Shown here: positions 7,619 to 13,838 of the stretch, piece after piece
Layout: each line of letters starts with the position of its first letter
Position numbering within the stretch: position 1 is the first letter of the stretch
The notes under the pieces: generated by a model
Told to the model about the DNA's origin: nothing
Database searches by the model: none
The model's input: the letters and a program-made list of their open reading frames with translations, nothing else
Origin: DATEVL01 sp035471625
Lineage (GTDB): Bacteria; Chloroflexota; Anaerolineae; Anaerolineales; E44-bin32
DNA: 28,312 bases
Assembly (NCBI GenBank): GCA_035471625.1
Contig: DATIPT010000013.1
Span: 1 to 28,312, forward strand
Direction: 5' to 3'
Translations under genes and position numbers: made by a program

Positions 7619-8320
7619 CTAGGCGAACCCCAGACCGGCGGCGCGCAGCGAGGTATGCCGGTCTTTCCCAATGATCAGGTGGTCTAGCACCTCGATATCC
7701 AGCAGTTTGCCGGCTTCGACGAACGCCCGAGTCACGGCGACGTCCTCCGGGCTTGGCGTCGGATCGCCGCTCGGGTGGTTGTGGGCAACGATCAGCGAGG
7801 CCGCATTCGCCCGGATCGCTGAGCGGAAGATCTCCCCCACCCGGATCACCGATGTGTTCAGAGAGCCGCGATAGACCGTTTCCACGGCGATGAGCCGGTT
7901 GCGTGTGTCCAGCAAGACGACCACGAGATGCTCCTGCTCATGGCCACCGATCTCATAGCGCAGCAACTCCGCCACGTCGTCCGGGCGTTGGATCGCCCGG
8001 CGGGACCTGACTTCAGCGTCCGCGAATCGACGGCCGAGCTCGATCGCCGCCAGGAGCTGGGCGGCTTTGGCATCCCCGAAGCCGTGCCGGGTGCGGAGCT
8101 GGTCGTAGCGGACGTGGCGCAACCCACCGACGCCACCCACGTCGTGGAGGAGCTCTCGGCTCAGGTCGACGGCACTGGCCCCCTGCGTGCCGGTGCGAAG
8201 TAGAATCGCCACAATCTCCTCATCGCGCAGGGCGCGTGCGCCCTGGTTGGCCAGTCGTTCGCGGGGACGGTCGCCTTGCTGCAAGTCCGCGATCCGGTGA
8301 CGCACCGGGCGTCCTGGCAT
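7619..8320 (-). CDS. radC: RadC-family JAMM/MPN+ domain protein
   Basis: A 233-residue protein of normal RadC length. The N-terminal helix-hairpin-helix-like region (about 8-100) includes ADLQQGDRPRERL and DEEIVAILLRTGTQG. The C-terminal JAMM metalloprotease-like domain (about 108-230) has the zinc motif HNHPSGDPTPSPED (180-193) with H180, H182 and D193. The family's original link to DNA repair is disputed and its in vivo role is unsettled. ATG at 8318-8320 is preceded by a G-rich Shine-Dalgarno (GGGAGGGGGAG). A promoter lies at plus-strand 8369-8397. The M23 peptidase gene follows after 6 bp. Confidence 0.95.
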   Translation of the reverse strand: MPGRPVRHRIADLQQGDRPRERLANQGARALRDEEIVAILLRTGTQGASAVDLSRELLHDVGGVGGLRHVRYDQLRTRHGFGDAKAAQLLAAIELGRRFADAEVRSRRAIQRPDDVAELLRYEIGGHEQEHLVVVLLDTRNRLIAVETVYRGSLNTSVIRVGEIFRSAIRANAASLIVAHNHPSGDPTPSPEDVAVTRAFVEAGKLLDIEVLDHLIIGKDRHTSLRAAGLGFA

Positions 8321-8339
8321 CTCCCCCTCCCGGATGCAA

Positions 8340-8356
8340 GCTCCCTGCCAGGGAGC
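8340..8356 (-). promoter_or_regulatory. Small hairpin in the radC 5' leader
   Basis: GCTCCCT and AGGGAGC form a 7-bp perfect stem with a 3-base loop inside the roughly 41-base predicted radC leader. It lies about 20 bases upstream of the start codon and could affect mRNA stability or translation. It could equally be chance in G+C-rich DNA. Confidence 0.3.
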
Positions 8357-8368
8357 CGAAGATAGCCC

Positions 8369-8397
8369 ACTCTACTGCCGGGGCACCCGAGGGTCAA
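8369..8397 (-). promoter_or_regulatory. Sigma-70-type promoter for radC
   Basis: On the minus strand, -35 TTGACC (plus 8392-8397) and -10 TAGAGT (plus 8369-8374) are separated by 17 bp. Predicted +1 near 8362 gives a leader of about 41 bases before the radC ATG. Confidence 0.6.
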
Positions 8398-8436
8398 ATG
8401 GCGACTCGGCCTGCGGGCGTGGTCGCGGGGCCTGCA

Positions 8437-8445
8437 TGCTATAAT
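8437..8445 (+). promoter_or_regulatory. Extended -10 promoter for the zinc-ribbon gene
   Basis: TGcTATAAT, a perfect extended -10, with no convincing -35. Predicted +1 near 8452 leaves only about 6 bases before the ATG at 8458, too short for a normal Shine-Dalgarno. Confidence 0.6.
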
Positions 8446-8457
8446 CCCGCCGCTTCC

Positions 8458-8955
8458 ATGGAGAACCTCGGCCTCGAGACCCTCGGAGGGCTCTTCCTCT
8501 ACTTCTCTTCGGCGTTCGGGGCCTTTCTGGTCGCCCTGTGGCTCAGCCTGGTCTTCTGGACCTGGCGCGACATCCGGGCCCGCACCTACGACCGCTTCTT
8601 GCGGATCCTGGCCCCCCTGCTCGTGTTGCTCCTGACCCTTCCTGGAGTGATCCTGTACCTCGTCCTCAGACCGCGCCGCACTCTCGAAGAGGAATACGAG
8701 CGGGCGTTGGAAGAGGAGGCCCTCCTGGCCGCGATCGAAGAGCCCCTGACGTGCCCCGGATGCAGCCGCAGAGCAGACAAAGACTGGCAGATCTGCCCAC
8801 ACTGCCACACCCGGCTGCGGAAATCGTGTGTCCGCTGCGGACGAATGCTTGAGCTTGCCTGGAATCTCTGTCCGTACTGCGGCACCCCGGCGCAGCCGAT
8901 GTCGGACGAGACGCCGCCTGTGGAGACAGCCCTGGGCTCGTCCCCTGCGCCCTAG
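8458..8955 (+). CDS. Membrane-anchored double zinc-ribbon protein
   Basis: A 165-residue protein of unknown function. Two membrane helices (about 12-35 and 48-70) are followed by an acidic helical linker (75-95) and a cytoplasmic double zinc ribbon. CxxC knuckles are at C99/C102, C113/C116, C124/C127 and C138/C141, enough for two zinc sites. The C-terminal tail is Pro/Glu-rich. ATG at 8458 is chosen because the first membrane helix begins there and a promoter lies immediately upstream; the frame stays open to 8236 but that stretch has no protein-like character. Its stop overlaps the enolase stop on the other strand in a shared CTAG. Likely a scaffold or sensor, but no function can be assigned. 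Confidence 0.8.
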   Translation: MENLGLETLGGLFLYFSSAFGAFLVALWLSLVFWTWRDIRARTYDRFLRILAPLLVLLLTLPGVILYLVLRPRRTLEEEYERALEEEALLAAIEEPLTCPGCSRRADKDWQICPHCHTRLRKSCVRCGRMLELAWNLCPYCGTPAQPMSDETPPVETALGSSPAP

Positions 8956-10247
8956 CGCTTGCCGGCGGCCAAAGCCTCCCACCCCGCGTAGCGCGCTTCG
9001 CCTCCCAGCTCCTCCTCGATTCGAAGGAGTTGGTTGTACTTCGCCACGCGGTCCGTTCGTGCCGGTGCGCCGGCTTTGATCTGCCCCAGCGAAAGCGCGA
9101 CCGCCAGGTCGGCGATTGTGGTGTCCTCAGTCTCCCCGGACCGATGCGAAGCCACGGCCCGCCACCCGGCCCTCCGGCACAGGTCGATCGCCTGAAGGGT
9201 CTCGGTCACAGTGCCAATCTGGTTCACCTTGACGAGCAAGGCGTTGCACGATCGCTCCTCCACGGCCCGTTCGACTCGGGCCGGATTGGTCACAAGCAGG
9301 TCGTCTCCCACAAGCTGAAGCTGATCGCCAAGCTCCGCAGTCATCGCCTTCCAGGACGACCAGTCATCCTGGGCCAGACCGTCCTCAATTGACACGATCG
9401 GGTACTGCCGGACCCAATCGGCCCAGAACCGGACCATCCCGTCTCCATCAAGAGACTTGCCTTCGCGACGGAGGTTGTAGCGACCCGTTGTCTCGTCGTA
9501 CAGCTCGGACGCCGCCGGATCCAGGGCAAGCGCCATCTGACGCGGCGCCTCGAGGCCGACCTTGGCGATCGCCTCCAAGATCACGTCGACCGCCTCGGCA
9601 TTCGCCTTGAGAGCAGGAGCATAGCCGCCCTCGTCGCCGACGAGGGTCGAGTACCCACGCGCCTTGAGCACGCTTCGGAGCGCGTGGTAGACCTCGGCGC
9701 CCCAGCGCAAGCCTTCGGCGAAGGTCGGCGCCCCGAGCGGCATGACCATGAATTCCTGCGCGTCGGTCGACTGCCAACCGGTATGCGCGCCCCCATTGAG
9801 GATATTGAGCATCGGGACCGGAAGGAGGGCTGCCTTCGGGTCTCCCAAGGACCGGTAGAGAGGCAGCGTCTTGGAATCCGCAATCGCGCGCGCAGTCGCC
9901 AGGCTCGTCGCCAGAATCGCATTCGCCCCGAGGCGGGCCTTGTTGGGAGTCCCGTCCAGTGCAAGCAAAGCCTGATCGACCAAAGCCTGGTCGGCCGCCT
10001 GTCCACGTAGAGCCGCGAAGATCGGCCCCCGGACGGCCTCGACGGCCCTTCGAACGCCCTTGCCGCCATACCGGCCGGGTTCGCCGTCGCGCAGCTCGAG
10101 GGCCTCGTGCGTGCCGGTCGACGCGCCGGAAGGAACAATGGCCCGACCGCGCGCGCCGTCGCTCAGCCGTACGTCGGCCTCGACCGTCGGATTGCCCCGC
10201 GAATCGAGGACTTCTCGTGCCAGGATTGCTGCGATGGTGGCTGCCAT
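8952..10247 (-). CDS. eno: Enolase
   Basis: A 431-residue glycolytic enzyme interconverting 2-phosphoglycerate and phosphoenolpyruvate; Mg-dependent and cytoplasmic. Full-length with all main residues visible: S40 in the mobile loop PSGASTG, H155 in GGAHTG, E165 in AQEFMV, E206 in VGDEGGYAP, metal ligands D243, E288 (SIEDGL) and D315 (VGDDLL), catalytic K340 (LLVKVNQIGT), and SHRSGETED (367-375). ATG at 10245-10247 has GGAG seven bases upstream and a -10 box at plus 10265-10270. Convergent with the zinc-ribbon gene, overlapping by 4 bp, and divergent from the cysteine desulfurase. Confidence 0.98.
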   Translation of the reverse strand: MAATIAAILAREVLDSRGNPTVEADVRLSDGARGRAIVPSGASTGTHEALELRDGEPGRYGGKGVRRAVEAVRGPIFAALRGQAADQALVDQALLALDGTPNKARLGANAILATSLATARAIADSKTLPLYRSLGDPKAALLPVPMLNILNGGAHTGWQSTDAQEFMVMPLGAPTFAEGLRWGAEVYHALRSVLKARGYSTLVGDEGGYAPALKANAEAVDVILEAIAKVGLEAPRQMALALDPAASELYDETTGRYNLRREGKSLDGDGMVRFWADWVRQYPIVSIEDGLAQDDWSSWKAMTAELGDQLQLVGDDLLVTNPARVERAVEERSCNALLVKVNQIGTVTETLQAIDLCRRAGWRAVASHRSGETEDTTIADLAVALSLGQIKAGAPARTDRVAKYNQLLRIEEELGGEARYAGWEALAAGKR

Positions 10248-10264
10248 GCTGATTCTCCACGCGG

Positions 10265-10270
10265 ATTATA
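10265..10270 (-). promoter_or_regulatory. -10 box for enolase
   Basis: TATAAT on the minus strand, 17 bases upstream of the eno ATG. No clear -35 or TG extension. The predicted leader of about 10 bases still includes the GGAG Shine-Dalgarno. Confidence 0.5.
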
Positions 10271-10366
10271 CCTGCGACCTTTGCGCGTGGGCTCGACCCG
10301 TCATCCATGCTGCCTTCACGACGCGCTCGCACGGGATCGAGGCACCAGCACCGGCGCAAGGCCACA

Positions 10367-10375
10367 TGTTAGAAT
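10367..10375 (+). promoter_or_regulatory. Extended -10 promoter for the cysteine desulfurase-mnmA operon
   Basis: TGtTAGAAT, a near-consensus extended -10, ends 8 bases before the ATG at 10384. Predicted +1 near 10382 leaves a leader of about 2 bases, so the mRNA would be essentially leaderless. Confidence 0.55.
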
Positions 10376-10383
10376 CCGCGCGC

Positions 10384-11553
10384 ATGGCCATCGATTCGAC
10401 GTATCTTGACTACGCCGCGAGTACGCCTGTTGACCCGCGCGTCCTCCAGGCGATGCTCCCATTCTTCAACGAACGCTTCGGAAACCCCTCCAGCGTCCAC
10501 CGCTTTGGTCAGGTTGCCGAGGCCGCCCTGGAAGACTCCCGGGAGCGGATCGCCGAGGCGTTCAGGTGTCGCCCGTCCGAGGTCATCTTCACCAGCGGCG
10601 GTACGGAGAGCGACAACCTTGCCGTCCGAGGGGCGGCCCGAGCGGAGCGCAAGCGTCGGAAGGCCGGCCACATCCTGACCACACCCGTCGAGCATCCGGC
10701 TGTACTCAATGCCTGCCGCCATCTCGCGGATCTTGATGACTTCGAGCTTGAGCTTCTGCCGGTCGACTCGTACGGTCGGGTGACGCCCGATGCCGTCCGA
10801 GCGGCCCTCCGACACGACACGGCGCTCGTTTCAGTTGTGTACGCCAACAACGAGATCGGATCGGTCAATCCGATCGCTGAGATCGCCGCTGTCTGTAGGG
10901 CCGCAGAGGTCCCCTTTCACACGGATGCCGTCCAAGCAGCCGCTCACTTTCCGATCGACGTCGCTGCGCTTGGGATCGACCTCCTCTCGATCGGCGCGCA
11001 CAAGATCTACGGGCCCAAGGGAATAGGCGCCCTGATCTGCCGCACCGGCGTCGAACTCATTCCAGTGCAACGCGGCGGGAGTCAGGAATCCGACCGGAGA
11101 GCAGGGACCGTCAACGTACCCCTCGTCGTCGGCCTGGCCCACGCCGTGACCGTGTCGGGCCAACAACGCCACGAGGAAGCGTCGCGCCTGAGGACCCTCC
11201 GCGACCGACTCATCGACGGGGTCCTGGGGATCCCCGGCGCCACGCTTACCGGTCACCCCGATGATCGCCTACCGAACCACGCCTCCTTTGTCTTGGAAGG
11301 CATCGATGGGAATCGCCTTCTGGCCGCCCTCGACCTCGCCGGTTTTGCATGTTCGTCGGGGTCCGCCTGCAAGACCGGCGACCCGGAGCCCTCGACCGTC
11401 CTCCTTGCGATCGGCATCCCTCCCGACCTTGCCCTGGGATCACTGCGAGTCACCCTTGGACGGCCCACAAGCGACGACGAAGTCGACCGATTCATCTCGG
11501 CCGCCCCATCGATCGTACGCGCCCTGCGCGCACACGCTGCAGCCCTCCCATGA
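10384..11553 (+). CDS. Cysteine desulfurase, NifS/IscS class, probably feeding MnmA
   Basis: A 389-residue PLP enzyme that removes sulfur from cysteine as an enzyme persulfide. Visible: start motif YLDYAASTP (7-15), TSGGTESDN (70-78), H104 in VEHPAV stacking on PLP, D181/Q184 in HTDAVQA, the Schiff-base lysine K207 in SIGAHKIYGPKG, and catalytic Cys C329 in SSGSACKTGDPEPS. ATG at 10384 is chosen because the aligned family N-terminus starts there and the promoter ends 8 bases before; the frame is open upstream to 10060 but overlaps enolase antisense. Its stop overlaps the mnmA ATG (ATGA), so a dedicated tRNA-thiolation desulfurase, like Bacillus subtilis YrvO, fits better than a general Fe-S assembly enzyme. 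No iscU/sufU gene is adjacent. Confidence 0.95.
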   Translation: MAIDSTYLDYAASTPVDPRVLQAMLPFFNERFGNPSSVHRFGQVAEAALEDSRERIAEAFRCRPSEVIFTSGGTESDNLAVRGAARAERKRRKAGHILTTPVEHPAVLNACRHLADLDDFELELLPVDSYGRVTPDAVRAALRHDTALVSVVYANNEIGSVNPIAEIAAVCRAAEVPFHTDAVQAAAHFPIDVAALGIDLLSIGAHKIYGPKGIGALICRTGVELIPVQRGGSQESDRRAGTVNVPLVVGLAHAVTVSGQQRHEEASRLRTLRDRLIDGVLGIPGATLTGHPDDRLPNHASFVLEGIDGNRLLAALDLAGFACSSGSACKTGDPEPSTVLLAIGIPPDLALGSLRVTLGRPTSDDEVDRFISAAPSIVRALRAHAAALP

Positions 11554-12614
11554 GCCGCTCTCACAGGATCGCCGTGGCGATGAGCGGCGGCGTCGATAGC
11601 TCGGTCGCGGCCGCCTTGCTGGCCGAACAGGCCCACGGTGTCTTCGGCGTCATGATGCGACTGTGGGTGGAGCCCGGCGGCGCCAACCGATGCTGCTCTC
11701 CCCAGGACGTCGCAGCCGCCAGGCGCGTTGCCGCGCATCTTGGGATTCCCTTCTACGTGCTGGATATGCAAGCGCCCTTCCGGGAACACGTGGTTGAGGG
11801 CTTCCTGCGTGGCTATGCGCAGGGGTTGACCCCCAATCCATGCATCGAGTGCAACCGCATGATCCGCTGGACCCTCTTGTTGAGGGAGGCCCTCGCCCTG
11901 GGAGCGGACCAGATGGCAACCGGCCACTACGCGCGCCTGCAGCCGAATGGCAACGAGCTGCTCCTTCTCCGTGGTGCCGACCCAGCGAAGGACCAATCCT
12001 ACGTCCTCAGCGTCCTCGACCAGGCACAACTGCAGCGGGCCGTCTTCCCGCTCGGCACGATGACCAAGGCCCAGGTCCGCGCAGAAGCCAGGCGACGCAA
12101 GCTGCCGGTCGCCGAGCGCTCCGAGAGTCAAGACCTTTGCTTCCTCGGCGGCGGCGACTACCGAGAGTTCCTGATCCGGCATCAGCCCGGCAATGGCCTT
12201 CCGGGGCCGATCGTCAACACCGAGGGAAGGCCAGTGGGGACTCACTCCGGCCTCGCCAACTACACAATCGGCCAACGCAAAGGCATTGGCGTTTCGGCAC
12301 CCCAGCCCCTGTATGTGGTGCACAAGGATCCTGAGTCGCGGACCCTGACGGTCGGACCCAGGTCGGAGCTAGGACGCATGGCGTTCGAGATTGCCCCGGT
12401 TCACTGGATCGCTGGGCGGCCTCCCAGCGAGGGCTCACCGCTGGAGGTCCAGGTCCGCTACAGGGCTCCGCAAGTCGAGTGTCACGTGAGCCCGCTGGCT
12501 GATGGCGGAGCGCGGGTCGACCTGGCCCGTCCCCTGCCGGACGTCACGCCGGGCCAATCGGCGGTGTTCTATTCCGGGGAGGTCTGTCTGGGCAGCGGGG
12601 TGATCACACCATGA
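11550..12614 (+). CDS. mnmA: tRNA-specific 2-thiouridylase MnmA
   Basis: A 354-residue enzyme that makes 2-thiouridine at wobble position 34 of tRNAs for Lys, Glu and Gln, using ATP and persulfide sulfur. The N-type ATP pyrophosphatase P-loop is SGGVDSS (12-18). Catalytic cysteines are C98 in NPCIECNR and C197 in SQDLCFLGG. The TNYTIGQRKGIG-like stretch (NYTIGQRKGIGV) and a C-terminal beta-barrel domain (about 280-354) are present. ATG at 11550 overlaps the desulfurase stop by 4 bp, which indicates translational coupling and a direct sulfur relay. The next small gene overlaps its stop by 4 bp. Confidence 0.96.
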   Translation: MSRSHRIAVAMSGGVDSSVAAALLAEQAHGVFGVMMRLWVEPGGANRCCSPQDVAAARRVAAHLGIPFYVLDMQAPFREHVVEGFLRGYAQGLTPNPCIECNRMIRWTLLLREALALGADQMATGHYARLQPNGNELLLLRGADPAKDQSYVLSVLDQAQLQRAVFPLGTMTKAQVRAEARRRKLPVAERSESQDLCFLGGGDYREFLIRHQPGNGLPGPIVNTEGRPVGTHSGLANYTIGQRKGIGVSAPQPLYVVHKDPESRTLTVGPRSELGRMAFEIAPVHWIAGRPPSEGSPLEVQVRYRAPQVECHVSPLADGGARVDLARPLPDVTPGQSAVFYSGEVCLGSGVITP

Positions 12615-12898
12615 ACCTTCCGGCGATCTACTTGGGCTTCTTGATCGCCACCCTGATCGGACTGGCATTCCACGCAGTGCGCGGCGGCACGCTGGCCCGC
12701 CTGATCCTGTACCTTGTCACGGCCTGGTTGGCCTTCTTCCTCGGCCACCTGGTTGGCTCGCTTCTGGGGTGGGAAGCCGGGCGGCTTGGCAGTCTTCACC
12801 TCCTTCCTGCGATCCTCGCAACCCTCATCGGCCTGGTCGCGGCGAGCCTCTTGGTGGGCCCGCACCGCGGAGGACCGCGCCCTTCGCGCTCCGACTGA
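12611..12898 (+). CDS. Small integral membrane protein of unknown function
   Basis: A 95-residue hydrophobic protein, not recognised as a named family. About three membrane helices are seen: roughly 4-22, 28-52 and 60-82, with glycines in the first and second (GGTLARL, GHLVGSLLG). The C-terminal tail is short, basic and Pro-rich. ATG at 12611 overlaps the mnmA stop (ATGA), so it is translated with mnmA, though no functional link to tRNA thiolation is apparent. Confidence 0.7.
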   Translation: MNLPAIYLGFLIATLIGLAFHAVRGGTLARLILYLVTAWLAFFLGHLVGSLLGWEAGRLGSLHLLPAILATLIGLVAASLLVGPHRGGPRPSRSD

Positions 12899-12918
12899 AG
12901 CCGTCCCACCGGCCTCGA

Positions 12919-12927
12919 TGGTATAAT
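12919..12927 (+). promoter_or_regulatory. Extended -10 promoter for the YtxG/YtxH-like pair
   Basis: TGgTATAAT, a perfect extended -10, lies in the 36-bp gap after the small membrane gene. It ends 7 bases before the GTG at 12935. Predicted +1 near 12934 makes the transcript leaderless. Confidence 0.6.
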
Positions 12928-12934
12928 CAGAATT

Positions 12935-13390
12935 GTGGATCGACCGTCGTTCGCCCCCACCGACGCAGACCTCGAGCCAGAAGACGAAGCAACCGAGTCC
13001 TCTGACGCGCGTAGAACTCTTGGCATCGTCGTCGCCGGCATCGTCGCCCTGCTCTTGCTGGTCGGCCTTGTCGCCGCCATCGTCGTCTTGGTACGCAACC
13101 CAGACACGGCGGAGGCGCTCCGTGATGTCGTGATCGTTCTGATCGGAGCCCAAACGGTGATCACGGGGGTGGCGGTCATTGTGCTTCTGGTTCAGATGGC
13201 CCGCCTGACCGCCCTGCTCCAGAACGAAGTCCGCCCCATGCTAGAGGCAACGAACGAAACCCTCAACACGTTGCGGGGCACTTCGGAGTTTCTGAGTGAT
13301 CGCGTGGTCCGGCCGGTCGTCCGCGCCAATGGAGCGATGGCGGCGCTCCGGCGGGCGCTCGAGCTCGTTGGGCTGGCGCGTCTCCGCTAG
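12935..13390 (+). CDS. Membrane protein resembling DUF948/YtxG
   Basis: A 151-residue protein. An acidic N-terminal tail (1-25) precedes two membrane helices (about 29-53 and 64-88), then a long amphipathic helix (about 90-148) with polar spacing typical of DUF948 tails, including VVRPVVRANGAMAALRRAL. Pairing with a YtxH-domain gene 25 bp downstream mirrors the ytxG-ytxH arrangement of Bacillus subtilis, which supports the DUF948-like reading; similarity is by eye and modest. The GTG start at 12935 is the first in-frame start after a perfect extended -10 and predicts a leaderless mRNA. Function is unknown, probably envelope-related. Confidence 0.65.
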   Translation: MDRPSFAPTDADLEPEDEATESSDARRTLGIVVAGIVALLLLVGLVAAIVVLVRNPDTAEALRDVVIVLIGAQTVITGVAVIVLLVQMARLTALLQNEVRPMLEATNETLNTLRGTSEFLSDRVVRPVVRANGAMAALRRALELVGLARLR

Positions 13391-13415
13391 ATCATCCAAC
13401 CTTAGGGAGGGCAAC

Positions 13416-13766
13416 ATGGACGAACGTGACGATCTGGATTTCGGCGCATTCCTCTTTGGGATCTTGCTCGGCGGCATCGTGGGCGCGGCGCTTGGGTTGC
13501 TCTTCGCGCCCCAATCCGGCGAGGAAACCCGCGAGATCATTCGCGACAAGGGCATCGAGATCCGGGACAAGGTCGAAGAGTCTGCCACCGCCGCGCGGGC
13601 CCAGGCCGAAGCAATGGCGCGCGACGCCAAGGTCAAGGCCGAGGAACTGCAGCGGAAGGGTCAGGCCGCCTTGCAGGGGCAGAAGGCTCGGCTCGAAGAG
13701 GCCATCGAAACCGGCAAGAAGGCCGCCACCGGGAAGCGAGTGGAGCTCGACAGCGGTTCTAGCTAG
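13416..13766 (+). CDS. YtxH-domain envelope protein
   Basis: A 116-residue protein with the YtxH signature: a glycine-rich membrane helix (about 10-30, GILLGGIVGAALGLLFAP) followed directly by APQSGEETREIIRDKG, then a long charged, alanine-rich helix (about 35-105) likely to form a coiled coil. Such small, apolipophorin-like proteins are commonly tied to envelope stress, but function is not settled. ATG at 13416 has a strong Shine-Dalgarno (GGGAGG, 5 bases upstream). It is the last gene of the plus-strand block; a 13-bp hairpin follows. Confidence 0.88.
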   Translation: MDERDDLDFGAFLFGILLGGIVGAALGLLFAPQSGEETREIIRDKGIEIRDKVEESATAARAQAEAMARDAKVKAEELQRKGQAALQGQKARLEEAIETGKKAATGKRVELDSGSS

Positions 13767-13794
13767 CTCGAACGAGCCCTCCCAGACCTTCGAT

Positions 13795-13823
13795 GAAGGG
13801 GCGCGCCGATGGCGCGCCCCTTC
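13795..13823 (+). terminator. Terminator hairpin after the YtxH gene
   Basis: A perfect 13-bp stem (13795-13807 with 13811-13823) with a 3-base loop GAT, followed by CCGTTTCT. It lies between convergent genes, 28 bp after the YtxH stop and 15 bp beyond the Nnr stop, so it could serve both directions. The T-tract is weak on both sides. Confidence 0.75.
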
Positions 13824-13838
13824 CGTTTCTCGCAGCGC

